Source: Leclercia adecarboxylata
Lineage (GTDB): Bacteria; Pseudomonadota; Gammaproteobacteria; Enterobacterales; Enterobacteriaceae
Assembly: GCA_002360945.1 (NCBI GenBank)
Contig: DERO01000030.1
Location: 54,617-118,616 of the forward strand
Length of the DNA stretch: 64,000 nt
Direction: 5' to 3'
Below the pieces are notes generated by a model. It made no database searches. It was given only the letters and a program-made list of their open reading frames with translations, and had not been told where the DNA came from. Below are positions 48,236 to 56,259 of the stretch, piece by piece; positions within the stretch are counted from its first letter, which is position 1; every line of letters starts with the position of its first letter. The translations under genes and the position numbers were made by a program.

Positions 48236-48459
48236 ACACATTCTTTTTTAAAAATCACTGCCAAATCATGAAGTCACTCTTACTGCACTGACAAAATGCC
48301 AATATCCTTTTCTCTCTCCCCCTTCATGCTCTTTTGCCTCTATGATGAATCCTCCTGAGAGGCAGAGATAACTAATCTGATGACTTTTGTAATGGAATGT
48401 TCATCATGCACAACTAAACCAGCGAGTCATGGGGAGATACCCAAAGGCCTACCAGGCGG

Positions 48460-48651
48460 TACGCGAACCCGGATGTGATCAACCTGATTGAGACGTTCTG
48501 CGGCCCGCTGATCGCAGTGATCCTGTTCCTGATCCCCGCCTACCTGATCTACACCCGTACTGCGCTGACGCAGCTGCGTGGCGTGACGGTATTTCTTGTG
48601 GTACTGGGAGGCATGGCAACGCTGTTCGCGTTGCTATGGCCGTTAATTTAA
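48460..48651 (+). pseudogene. C-terminal remnant of a HAAAP (SdaC/TdcC-type) transporter
   Basis: The frame ending at TAA 48649-48651 reads YANPDVINLIETFCGPLIAV then ILFLIPAYLIYTRTALTQLR and a final hydrophobic helix. This matches the last 60 residues of serine/threonine-type amino-acid transporters; compare ISGPLIAMILFIMPTL in YqeG at 54.2 kb. No upstream part is present, so only the tail survived. It is not a copy of the local YqeG gene; the residues differ. Confidence 0.7.
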
Positions 48652-48907
48652 GACAGAACCATGACACTCCGTTCATTGCAGGCATTACGGATTGTCCGGG
48701 ATTTACTATCAAGTGAATAGGGAATGTCCGCTTCTGGCACGAAGAAGACCTTTGAGTCGTGCCCAACATCTGAGCAGGGTTTTTCATTCCACGCACTGTT
48801 ACTTGCGGTCGTATTGATTGGATTTTTTTCTGTTCCATTTGCTCAAGCGATTCGCTATTTAAGCACCTACTGCTGGTTGTTCATGAGGTGGGGTAAACAT
48901 TAAGGCT

Positions 48908-49085
48908 GGTATCCAAACGCGTGGTATCCACACTGGTATCCACCAGTAAGGTACCGGCCGACAGGATACCTGTGGTAGTTAACCAGTGCCAGTAACCAGC
49001 CTATATGGTTGTCAAACACGAGGTTGCCAGGGCGGTTGCCACCGAAGGGCGGTTTCCAGTGGCGAGATTTCCATAGAGGTTTCCA
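48908..49085. repeat. Array of GGT-WK-CCA units near the right end
   Basis: Eight related octamers occur at 48908, 48923, 48935 (GGTATCCA), 49022, 49034 (GGTTGCCA), 49051 (GGTTTCCA), 49066 (GATTTCCA) and 49078 (GGTTTCCA), with degraded relatives between. Spacings of 12-15 bp suggest protein binding on one DNA face, for example by AlpA, integrase or the initiator. Role not known. Confidence 0.55.
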
Positions 49086-49153
49086 GCGCCAGCCAGTGAA
49101 GTATCTCCTGGCGGGCATTACAATGCTGATCACCACCATCAGGGAGATAAACC

Positions 49154-49345
49154 ATGACGCCACGCGAAATAGAGTTACTGACCATTGCCAAGCTCGAGCA
49201 TGACGGCCACCAGCTCGAACCGGTAGAACTACGGGAACTGAAGCGCCAGCTGGAAGAGGGGGCGGCGTTGTCCAGGCGACACCGCGAAATGATGACCGGG
49301 CCAGCATACCGATGGAACAAACCAGCGCCACGGCGCGCGAGGTGA
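49154..49345 (+). CDS. Small P4-element-type protein (63 aa)
   Basis: A 63-aa charged helical protein (TPREIELLTIAKLEHDGHQL, EPVELRELKRQLEEG). GGGAGATAAACC precedes the ATG with good spacing. It is probably a real small gene at the right end of the element; function unknown. Confidence 0.5.
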   Translation: MTPREIELLTIAKLEHDGHQLEPVELRELKRQLEEGAALSRRHREMMTGPAYRWNKPAPRRAR

Positions 49346-49412
49346 TCAGCACCAGGCAAGCATTGCGCTGGAAGAGTAATGATCTAAATCCGGCATGCTG
49401 ATGGCAGTCGGT

Positions 49413-49517
49413 GGGATAAACAGCTCCGTTTTGGGATAACTGGGATAACCCTGGGATAACCTTAAATTTTTAACTTGTTGATAAACTTAATTTATTGCGA
49501 AGTTATCCCGTTATCCC
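49413..49517. repeat. Iteron locus 2 (candidate crr or origin)
   Basis: GGGATAA at 49413, 49433, 49442 and 49453, a 43-bp AT-rich centre, then TTATCCC at 49503 and 49511. It mirrors locus 1 at 33183-33279. In the circular form the two loci would be about 8 kb apart across the core genes. Confidence 0.7.
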
Positions 49518-49700
49518 AAGAAAAATGGCATTTTTCTGCTTATATAGATAATTCCATGGCGACTACATGGGAGGGTAAGCTGGTTCTGGAGCCGGGAAAC
49601 CGCCAAGCAGAGATCGAATGTGTATAGGAATGTGTATAGATAGAGTTTCTAAAACTCACTGATTGGCTCTGTGTCTGGGGTTGTCGCGGTTTGTTATAAG

Positions 49701-49716
49701 CCCTTCGCCCGCTCCA
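49701..49716 (+). other. attR core
   Basis: CCCTTCGCCCGCTCCA, an exact copy of the glyU 3' end (25404-25419). The preceding bases (TTATAAG) do not continue the tRNA, so this is not a second tRNA gene but the distal element boundary. Confidence 0.9.
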
Positions 49717-49872
49717 GATTCTCCCCAGCCAGAACCTTTCGAAAACCCCATTTCTTGCAGCATACTACGCAGTAGTACTTACCAACTCTTTTTTTGAATA
49801 GTAATCTTCATTTAACGCATAACCATTCAGTGCTAGCATGACAGATCTGTTCTTGTATTTCTGGAGATGGCT

Positions 49873-50517
49873 ATGCTGGACATAACAAACTTTGGGCTTT
49901 TTGCCCTGTCAGTTTTTCTTCTTTCCGTAACACCAGGGCCTGACATGGCCTACGTGATAGGTCAAAGCGTGGCTAACGGAAGACGATCGGGTGTCATCTC
50001 TGCGGCTGGTGTAGCCTTAGGTAGTTGTACTCATGCTGTAGCAAGCGCAGTGGGATTAACGGCATTGATTACCGCTTCTCCGCTGATGTTCACCATCATC
50101 AAGTATCTCGGTGCGGCTTATCTTATCTATCTTGGTAGTAAGATGGTTTTGGGCACCTTCGCAAAACAAACCACAAATCACAGCGAAGCTGAGCCCGTTA
50201 AGACCAAAGCGAATCTTACGAATCTGCTTTCTAAAGGCTTCATTACAACCTTAACCAATCCGAAGGTTCTTTTATTCTTTATCTCCTTCTTTCCTCAATT
50301 CGTTTCGCCTGGAGGCGCGCACCAGACAGCCTCTTTTCTGATCCTGGGGATGGCTTACGCGCTGATCGCTTTTTTGACTGATTTAACCTTCGCCATACTT
50401 GCAGGTAGCGCCGCGGGTGCAGTCTCACAAAATCGGGGATTGCAGAAAATTTTAGATCGAATTGTGGGTGTGACATTTATTGGATTGGGGTTGAGGCTGG
50501 CTCTGACACGTCGTTAA
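49873..50517 (+). CDS. LysE/RhtB-family amino-acid exporter
   Basis: A 214-aa inner-membrane exporter with about six helices. Family signatures are SVTPGPDMAYVIGQSVANGR near residue 18, GAAYLIYLGSKM near 75 and GFITTLTNPKVLLFFISFFP near 125. The ATG at 49873 is chosen because GGAG lies 6 bp before it; the ATG at 49867 would abut the ribosome site. Substrate not predictable. It stands alone, with a terminator shared with fabV. Confidence 0.9.
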   Translation: MLDITNFGLFALSVFLLSVTPGPDMAYVIGQSVANGRRSGVISAAGVALGSCTHAVASAVGLTALITASPLMFTIIKYLGAAYLIYLGSKMVLGTFAKQTTNHSEAEPVKTKANLTNLLSKGFITTLTNPKVLLFFISFFPQFVSPGGAHQTASFLILGMAYALIAFLTDLTFAILAGSAAGAVSQNRGLQKILDRIVGVTFIGLGLRLALTRR

Positions 50518-50545
50518 AAAAAGGGGCTTGCGCCCCCTTTTTTTA
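50515..50545. terminator. Bidirectional terminator, LysE gene and fabV
   Basis: AAAAAAAGGGGC-TTGC-GCCCCCTTTTTTT between convergent genes; a strong stem with A and T tracts on both sides. The fabV stop lies at its edge. Confidence 0.9.
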
Positions 50546-51739
50546 GATTAATGTTTTCACATCAAAATCTATGTTTGTATCAGTATCGGCTTCGTAATTA
50601 ACTTCTTCGAATCCGAAACCAAACAACTTCAGGAACTCTTCTTTATAAGCAATGTAATCTGTTAACTGCTCCAGATTTTCATCGGTAATGGTCGGCCAGA
50701 TTTCACGGCACGCCTGCTGCACGTCTTCACGCAGTTCCAGATCGTCCATGCGGATTCGCTGCTCGTCATCAAGTTTGGCATCATCACCGTACAGGCTGGT
50801 AGTCATCAGACGATTAATTTGCTCGATGCAGCCTTCGTGGATCCCACGGTCTTTCATGAGCTTGAATACGATAGAAATATAAAGCGGCATGACTGGAATC
50901 GCTGAAGACGCTTGGGTGACAACAGACTTTAACACCGCGACGTTTGCCGCGCCGTTGAGAGGAGCCAGCTTGTTGCGTAACGCTTTCGCCGCCCGATCCA
51001 GGTCTTCCTTCGCCTTACCGAGCGCGCCGTGCCAGTAAATAGGCCAGGTCAAATCCGTGCCGATGTAGGAGTAAGCAACGGTCTTCACGCCATCAGCCAG
51101 AACGCCAGCGTTATTCAGCGCATCAATCCACAGTTCCCAGTCCTCGCCACCCATCACGGTAACCGTATTACGCACTTCTTCTTCGGTTGCCGGTTCAATG
51201 CTGGCGGTAATGATCTGATCTTTGTTGGTATCAATGGCTTTAGAGGTGTAAACCTCACCGATTGGCTTCAGCGCAGAGCGAACAACTTCGCCAGTTTTTG
51301 GCATCTTTCTGACCGGAGAGGCCAGCGAATAAACCACTAAATCAATCTGACCCAGATCTTCTTTGATCAGCTTGATGACTTCATCGCGGCACTCATCGGA
51401 GAAGGCGTCGCCGTTGATGCTTTTCGAGTAAAGGCCTTCACGTTTCGCCGCCTCATCAAAAGCTGCAGAGTTATACCAGCCCGCAGAGCCAGGCTTGGTA
51501 TCCGTCCCCGGTTTTTCGAAGAAAACACCGATAGTGGAAGCACCGCCGCCAAATGCTGCAGAAATTCTGGATGCAAGCCCATAACCCGTTGAAGCACCGA
51601 TCACCAGCACGCGCGCAGGGCCATCAGTGAGTTTTCCGTTTTTGCGGACGTACTCGATTTGTTTGTTTACGTTGACCTGGCAACCAACTGGATGTGTGGT
51701 AGTACAGATGAATCCACGAATCTTGGGTTTAATTATCAT
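50543..51739 (-). CDS. fabV: Trans-2-enoyl-CoA/ACP reductase FabV
   Basis: An NADH-dependent enoyl reductase for fatty-acid elongation; it replaces or supplements FabI and is naturally insensitive to triclosan. At 398 aa it has full length. The Rossmann motif [14 protein letters not shown] is near residue 47. The catalytic Tyr and Lys have the FabV Y-x8-K spacing in [18 protein letters not shown] near 235-244. The C-terminal segment with [17 protein letters not shown] is typical. E. coli lacks fabV at this site; Enterobacter-type genomes commonly carry it. Confidence 0.93.
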   Translation of the reverse strand: MIIKPKIRGFICTTTHPVGCQVNVNKQIEYVRKNGKLTDGPARVLVIGASTGYGLASRISAAFGGGASTIGVFFEKPGTDTKPGSAGWYNSAAFDEAAKREGLYSKSINGDAFSDECRDEVIKLIKEDLGQIDLVVYSLASPVRKMPKTGEVVRSALKPIGEVYTSKAIDTNKDQIITASIEPATEEEVRNTVTVMGGEDWELWIDALNNAGVLADGVKTVAYSYIGTDLTWPIYWHGALGKAKEDLDRAAKALRNKLAPLNGAANVAVLKSVVTQASSAIPVMPLYISIVFKLMKDRGIHEGCIEQINRLMTTSLYGDDAKLDDEQRIRMDDLELREDVQQACREIWPTITDENLEQLTDYIAYKEEFLKLFGFGFEEVNYEADTDTNIDFDVKTLI

Positions 51740-51921
51740 GTTGATTTTAATCCATATTCAAAATTTCTTTAACATACATTTAATGATAACTCTTTTAGGA
51801 ACGGTTGTAATGAAGAATACGCCTTCATAACCTAACCAAAAGATAGATAATGATTTTTTAAAACGACACTGTTATTAGATTTCAGAGTCATCACGGCGGC
51901 GCCAGAATTCTCCCTGCAAAC

Positions 51922-52149
51922 CTACGTTAATAAGATTTGAATCAGCACCTGTACAAAATACAACGCACAGGCGATCTGTATTATCCGAAACCCCCATCTG
52001 AGATAACGCCATTTGTGGCGTTCCCTGGCATCAGCTTGGGCAATGGCCGGCTCCGCAGGCTGTTTTTTCCGCCTGGCTTTAAGTGCATCCCATGCCCAAA
52101 GGGCAAGTAATAAAATAACTAAACCTTTTAAAAATAGGGGGTTATCCAT
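51922..52149 (-). CDS. Small membrane protein (75 aa)
   Basis: A 75-aa protein with two membrane helices (about residues 6-24 and 52-74). The loop between them is basic and Ala-rich (KARRKKQPAEPAIAQADARE). Not recognised. It lies downstream of rcnA on the same strand, 83 bp away, so it may be read from the rcnA promoter, but no metal-binding residues are obvious. Confidence 0.6.
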   Translation of the reverse strand: MDNPLFLKGLVILLLALWAWDALKARRKKQPAEPAIAQADARERHKWRYLRWGFRIIQIACALYFVQVLIQILLT

Positions 52150-52232
52150 AGCGATTCAGGCGCTCCGGGCAGTTTGCTGATAAAGAAAACAGACTACCCG
52201 AAAGACAATACATTAACTATGGTTATCAGCGT

Positions 52233-53135
52233 TTATCGCATTACGCCCAGATATCCATGGATCCCCATATAGATCCCCACCAGCCCAATCAGCACGCTGG
52301 AGAAGTACGGGGCTCTTTTGGCCATCGTATTAAACCCGCTCCAGCGTTTTGCCACCTGGCGCACGCTCACCGCGGCCCCTACGCCGACGGTCACCAGAGT
52401 GAGCGCCAGCCCAATGCTGAAGCTGACCACCAGCGTGGCGCCCAGGGTTAAGGCTTTCAGCTGGATGCAGATGAGCAGTACGGTGATGGCAGCAGGGCAG
52501 GGGATCAGTCCCCCGGTCAGGCCGAAAAGCAGGATCTGACCGTTGGTCACCTCTCTTTCGGCAAAGCGGCGCTGAATATCATTAGCGTGAGCGCGCTCAT
52601 GGGCATCCTGATACTCTTTTGAATTGACCGCCAGCCCTTCCAGCGCGGCGTGATCGTGGTGATGATGGTCATGGTCATGGTCATGGTCATGGTCATGGTC
52701 ATGATTATGATGATGATGATGATGATCGTGGTGGTGATGATCATGATGGTGGTGGTGATGGTCATCATGCCCCTGCATCTCAGCCAGCCAGCTCTTTTCG
52801 CCTTGCCAGGTACGCCAGAACATCCACACCGCGGTGCTCAAAATAATGGCCGCAGAGATCAACTGTAACCAGGGTTCGGCTGATTCCGCGGTGAACCTGT
52901 TGCTAAGGTACATCCCGCCAAAGGCAATCAGCCAGACGATGGCGGTATGGGAAACCGTTGCGGCCAGCCCAAGCATCACGGCCTGTCGCACCGTGCCTTT
53001 AATGGCGATGATAAATGCTGCCATCATGGTTTTGGAATGGCCGGGTTCCAGGCCGTGTAAAGCGCCCAGTAAGATGGCGCTGGGAATAAAAAACCAGGCA
53101 TTACCTTGGTGAAGAAGAGCGGAAAATTCGTTCAT
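52233..53135 (-). CDS. rcnA: Nickel/cobalt efflux protein RcnA
   Basis: An inner-membrane exporter of Ni2+ and Co2+, 300 aa, with about six helices. Conserved parts are GALHGLEPGHSKTMMAAFII near residue 23 and LTGGLIPCPAAITVLLICIQ near 207. A large cytosolic loop (about 122-163) is almost only His and Asp. The loop DNA includes six GGTCAT hexamers (52667-52702 on the plus strand), so loop length can vary in frame. Divergent from rcnR with RcnR operators between them. Confidence 0.95.
   Translation of the reverse strand: MNEFSALLHQGNAWFFIPSAILLGALHGLEPGHSKTMMAAFIIAIKGTVRQAVMLGLAATVSHTAIVWLIAFGGMYLSNRFTAESAEPWLQLISAAIILSTAVWMFWRTWQGEKSWLAEMQGHDDHHHHHHDHHHHDHHHHHHNHDHDHDHDHDHDHHHHDHAALEGLAVNSKEYQDAHERAHANDIQRRFAEREVTNGQILLFGLTGGLIPCPAAITVLLICIQLKALTLGATLVVSFSIGLALTLVTVGVGAAVSVRQVAKRWSGFNTMAKRAPYFSSVLIGLVGIYMGIHGYLGVMR
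52667..52702. repeat. GGTCAT hexanucleotide repeat in rcnA
   Basis: Six perfect tandem copies coding alternating Asp-His on the minus strand, with degenerate ATGATG and TGGTGA units on both sides. Copy-number change would alter the metal-binding loop without a frameshift. Confidence 0.9.
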
Positions 53136-53173
53136 GAAAAGGCTTCTTTGTGAGTTATTGGCGTTCTGGATTC

Positions 53174-53208
53174 TACTCCCCCCCAGTACACTATACTACC
53201 CCCCAGTA
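53174..53208. promoter_or_regulatory. Two RcnR operators
   Basis: Read on the minus strand, two sites fit TACT-G6-N-AGTA exactly: 53174-53188 (N = G) and 53194-53208 (N = T). This is the known RcnR recognition sequence with two copies between rcnA and rcnR. Apo-RcnR would repress both genes until Ni or Co binds. Confidence 0.93.
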
Positions 53209-53258
53209 GATCGCCGGTGTTACAATCAGCGTCGATTTTCAGGTTAATGAGGTGCCAC

Positions 53259-53531
53259 GTGTCGCATACCATCCGTGATAAACAGAAACTTAAAGCCCGT
53301 ACCAATAAAATTCAGGGTCAGGTCGCGGCGCTGAAAAACATGCTTGATGAGCCGCACGAGTGTGCTGCGGTGCTGCAGCAGATTGCAGCGATCCGTGGGG
53401 CGGTAAACGGCCTGATGCGGGAAGTGATTAAAGGCCATCTCACTGAGCATATCGTTCATGAAGGCGATGAAGTGAAGCGTGAAGAGGATCTGGATGTGGT
53501 GCTGAAGGTGCTGGATTCATACATTAAATAA
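53259..53531 (+). CDS. rcnR: Nickel/cobalt-responsive repressor RcnR
   Basis: A 90-aa CsoR/RcnR-type helical repressor. The start is GTG 53259 ([20 protein letters not shown]), after AATGAGG; an upstream in-frame ATG is not conserved. The metal ligands of E. coli RcnR are retained: N-terminal amine with His3, Cys35 in [10 protein letters not shown], His60 and His64 in [11 protein letters not shown]. It controls rcnA and itself through the two operators upstream. Confidence 0.95.
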   Translation: MSHTIRDKQKLKARTNKIQGQVAALKNMLDEPHECAAVLQQIAAIRGAVNGLMREVIKGHLTEHIVHEGDEVKREEDLDVVLKVLDSYIK

Positions 53532-53604
53532 ATGTTAACTTTTTGAAGCTGCACGCCAGCGCTATGTTAGTTTCCGAACCCATAATAATCACAGAGGCAA
53601 TGTC

Positions 53605-53835
53605 ATGGATAACGAACTGCTGGAAGCGGGATACCGGGCCTATACCGGTGAGAAAATTGATGTTTACTTCAATACCGGTATTTGTCAGCACGCGGGAAAC
53701 TGCGTACGCGGCAGCGCCAGACTTTTCAACCTGAAACGTAAGCCGTGGATCATCCCTGATGAAGTGGATGTGGATACGGTTGTGCGTGTGATTGATACCT
53801 GCCCAAGCGGCGCACTCAAATACCGCCACAAATAA
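53605..53835 (+). CDS. yjdI: Divergent 4Fe-4S mono-cluster protein YjdI
   Basis: A 76-aa protein of the divergent Fer4 family. Cys residues in [11 protein letters not shown] and [13 protein letters not shown] (three or four ligands) fit one Fe-S cluster. It closely matches E. coli YjdI. The next gene, yjdJ, follows after 10 bp, the same pair as in E. coli, though there it is elsewhere on the chromosome. Physiological role unknown. Confidence 0.92.
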   Translation: MDNELLEAGYRAYTGEKIDVYFNTGICQHAGNCVRGSARLFNLKRKPWIIPDEVDVDTVVRVIDTCPSGALKYRHK

Positions 53836-53845
53836 GCGAGAAACT

Positions 53846-54118
53846 ATGGAAATTCAGGAAGGCCATAACAAGTTTTATGTCAATGATGCCGAAGGCAACC
53901 AGGTCGCGGAGATCGTCTTTGTTCCTACCGGGGAACACCTCAGCATTATTGAGCATACCGATGTCGATCCTGGCCTGAAAGGACAGGGCGTGGGTAAACA
54001 GCTGGTGGCGAAGGTGGTGGAAAAGATGCGCGCAGAAAACCGCAAAATTATCCCCCTGTGCCCGTTTGCGAAACACGAATTTGATAACACCCGCGAGTAT
54101 GACGATATCCGCGCCTGA
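53846..54118 (+). CDS. yjdJ: GNAT-type acetyltransferase-like protein YjdJ
   Basis: A 90-aa minimal GNAT-fold protein (YjdJ-like). It has ISIEH-type strand [20 protein letters not shown] with the acetyl-CoA loop GQGVGKQLV, followed by [20 protein letters not shown]. The start at 53846 ([20 protein letters not shown]) matches E. coli YjdJ. Coupled to yjdI. Substrate unknown. Confidence 0.92.
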   Translation: MEIQEGHNKFYVNDAEGNQVAEIVFVPTGEHLSIIEHTDVDPGLKGQGVGKQLVAKVVEKMRAENRKIIPLCPFAKHEFDNTREYDDIRA

Positions 54119-54171
54119 TAGTCACTATGCAGCGCGCCGTTCTGTTTAGCGCGCTGCACCTTTATTACCCG

Positions 54172-55401
54172 CTACGCAATAAACATCACCGACACGCATA
54201 ACACCCCGACAATTAGCGTCAGCACATTGCCGACGGATCGGTAAGGCTTCAGAGCCGGGATCAGGAAGGTCGACAGAGTCGGCATAATAAACAGGATCAT
54301 GGCGATAAGCGGCCCGCTGATGGCGTAGATCATCGAGATGGCATTGGGATTAATGCAGCACACCGCAAAGGTGATCAGCGAGACCCCCATCACCGACACG
54401 GCCCGATTAAACGCCCGGCTTTTCTTCACGCCAACCTGATTTAATCCCGACTTCACCATCTCCGTTGCCCCCTCAATCACACCAAAATAGGTGCCGAGAA
54501 ACGACTTGGACATCGCGATGATGGCCACCACAATCCCGGAGATCCCAAGCCAGGAAGGGGAGGAGGGCATCATCGACAGCGCAGAGAGAATGGTGACCCC
54601 TTCCTCTTTGGCGGCAACGATGTAAGACGGTGGGATCGACAGCAGGCAGCTGAAGACGAAGAACAGTACGCTCAGGCAGATGATCAGGTACGCCACCTTC
54701 ATGATGCGGGTACATTTGCCCATCGCGGCGTCGCCATATTTCTCCTGCCGGTCGACGGCAAAGGTCGAAATAATGGGAGTATGGCTGAAGGCGAACACCA
54801 TCACCGGAATAGAGATCCACACCTGGTGCAGGGTGTGCTTATCCACGCTCATCTGACTGGTGAGCAGCGAAGGCTGCCAGCTCTGGGTAAGATACAGCGA
54901 CACCAGCAGGAAGTAAGCAATCAGCGGGAAGACCAGAAAGCCCATCACCCGAATGGTGACATGACGCCCCATCAGAAAGATCAGATTTAACGTCAGCACC
55001 ACGCCGAGACTGACCAATACCCGCACGGTTAAATCCACCGTCATATGCTTCGCCAGCTGTTCGGTCAGGGAGTTGGTGATCGCCACGGCATAGATCTGCA
55101 CCACCACAAAAAAGGCGACAAAGTAGAGCGTGGTGATCAGATTGCCGATCTTTTTCCCGTAGTAGTGCGTTACCGCGCCAGTGATCCCTTCGCTACCTTT
55201 AGTTTTTGCCGAGAGGATGAACTGGCATAACGCTTTGTGGGGCCAGTAGGTGAATGGATACGCCACGAGGGCGGTGATAAACAGGACGACAGCGCCCGCA
55301 GATCCCAGCTGGATGGGCAGAAACAGGGTTCCTGCGCCCACGGCCGTGCCGTACAGGGCAAAGCTCCAGAGGGTCTCTTCTTTAGACCAGATTTTCGACA
55401 T
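54172..55401 (-). CDS. yqeG: HAAAP-family transporter YqeG
   Basis: An inner-membrane amino-acid:proton symporter relative of SdaC and TdcC, 409 aa with eleven likely helices. The N-terminus WSKEETLWSFALYGTAVGAG and the segment AFSHTPIISTFAVDRQEKYG match E. coli YqeG closely. In E. coli yqeG lies near glyU and ygeR too, which shows that this side of the element is again local chromosome. Substrate not established (serine suggested by family). Confidence 0.93.
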   Translation of the reverse strand: MSKIWSKEETLWSFALYGTAVGAGTLFLPIQLGSAGAVVLFITALVAYPFTYWPHKALCQFILSAKTKGSEGITGAVTHYYGKKIGNLITTLYFVAFFVVVQIYAVAITNSLTEQLAKHMTVDLTVRVLVSLGVVLTLNLIFLMGRHVTIRVMGFLVFPLIAYFLLVSLYLTQSWQPSLLTSQMSVDKHTLHQVWISIPVMVFAFSHTPIISTFAVDRQEKYGDAAMGKCTRIMKVAYLIICLSVLFFVFSCLLSIPPSYIVAAKEEGVTILSALSMMPSSPSWLGISGIVVAIIAMSKSFLGTYFGVIEGATEMVKSGLNQVGVKKSRAFNRAVSVMGVSLITFAVCCINPNAISMIYAISGPLIAMILFIMPTLSTFLIPALKPYRSVGNVLTLIVGVLCVSVMFIA

Positions 55402-56024
55402 GAGAGAAACGTATCAACTATAAAACCAACAAAAAGGAGACTATTTTACCATAATCATCAGTTGGCGTGGCGGTTGGTGCGGGCTTAAGCGGGGCGGAAA
55501 GCATTTCCGGGTTGTTTGATAAAACCTACAGGTATGATGATATTCGCGCCTGGTTTCAGGAGTAGATACAAAACTTATCCTGAAAATTTGACCGCTGTGT
55601 AGGCGTGTGCTGCTCCTGTGCTATCGCCTCGAAACTGCCCGGCTTGTAGTGGGTGATTTGCGTCAGCTCAGGGGGGCCGTCGGCGTAGATTCTGTGGCTT
55701 TCAACCATCGCCGAACCCTGCCACAGGTAGCTGACGGTACTGATCCGGGCTCTGCCTTCGATGCACTGTTTGCTGATGCGCCGGCCCAGGGCATCGTAGG
55801 TATAGGCCCAGACTTCACCCTGCGGGGTTCTGACCTGACGCAGGTGGTCGAATTCATCCCAGCGGAAGTGTCAGGTCTGCGGGCGGAAGCCGTCTTTATG
55901 GACATTACGACTGGTCATGTACTCGCTTATATCATAGTGGTAGCTGCTATAAGAAGTAGTTCACTTTCCCGATCTACAAATTCGTTATTGACTTAAAGGT
56001 ATTAAGCTTTTTCGGATTATGAAT
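55402..56024. other. Junction region with rhs and GNAT remnants
   Basis: No intact gene. 55490-55565 (plus strand) encodes a short tail LFDKTYRYDDIRAWFQE then a stop, resembling the C-terminus of YjdJ ([13 protein letters not shown]). 55605-55919 is a leftover rhs core copy. 55920-56024 is AT-rich spacer before the immunity gene end. Confidence 0.5.
55605..55919 (-). pseudogene. Orphan rhs core fragment
   Basis: 315 bp aligned without gaps to 56966-57280 inside the rhs gene, about 12-15 mismatches by eye (about 95-96 percent identical), same orientation. It covers only a mid-core part and lacks both the hyperconserved DPLGL boundary and a toxin tip. It looks like the scar of a former displaced Rhs tip or a recombination event. 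Confidence 0.85.
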
Positions 56025-56252
56025 TCAAATATTCATGTTGTTCCATTTTACAGTCCATTGAGATTCTTCAAAATAACTTTGAAGTGCATCTAAGCTTTCA
56101 ACCCAACTGTCAAAAGCGTTTGAAAAATCAATCCGTTCAGAAGTAAGCACAATAAACCCGCCTGTATTTTCCGAATCATCTAAAACTTTAACATACCATC
56201 CACATTCATCGCCGGAAGTAATTTTCCCTATTGTGTCAATTTTTATTTCCAT
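56025..56252 (-). CDS. Probable immunity protein to the Rhs C-terminal toxin
   Basis: A 75-aa acidic, AT-rich gene: MEIKIDTIGKITSGDECGWY, then VKVLDDSENTGGFIVLTSER and FDSWVESLDALQSYFEESQW. It starts 7 bp after the rhs stop, the usual place and size for an Rhs immunity gene, and lacks a signal peptide, so the toxin should act in the cytosol. Immunity function is inferred from context; no family is named. Confidence 0.75.
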   Translation of the reverse strand: MEIKIDTIGKITSGDECGWYVKVLDDSENTGGFIVLTSERIDFSNAFDSWVESLDALQSYFEESQWTVKWNNMNI

Positions 56253-56259
56253 GATTTTC

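Larger units (their letters stand above)
48236..49153. other. Gene-poor right arm of the element
   Basis: About 900 bp holding a transporter remnant (48460-48651), a hairpin-type repeat AATGTCCGCTTCTGGCACGA (48723 on) akin to the one at 36394, and an array of GGT-x-x-CCA units (48908-49085). No intact gene is supported here. Confidence 0.5.
25404..49716. mobile_element. P4-satellite-like integrative element in glyU (about 24.3 kb)
   Basis: Bounded by 16-bp direct repeats at the tRNA 3' end, with a P4-type integrase next to attL. The core carries AlpA, a BRO-N protein, an Icd-like gene, primase-helicase, SSB, a ProQ/FinO-like protein and two iteron loci. Recognisable P4 helper-exploitation genes (capsid sizing, psu, delta) are absent. 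The cargo lies between the two iteron loci at 33.2 and 49.4 kb and includes a 2869-aa glucan synthase. Calling it P4-like rests on gene types and order, not on a search. Confidence 0.85.
49346..49872. other. Element right end and junction
   Basis: No gene. It contains iteron locus 2 (49413-49517), an ATGTGTATAG doublet matching the left end (49618-49640), attR (49701-49716) and then chromosomal sequence leading to the LysE-type gene. Confidence 0.7.

Noticed and set aside
49680..49716. Second tRNA-Gly gene at the distal boundary
   Set aside because: Only the last 16 bases match glyU; no D or anticodon arm is present, so it is attR.
52619..52760. CRISPR-like short repeats
   Set aside because: The tandem units are 6 bp without spacers and encode the His-rich loop of rcnA.
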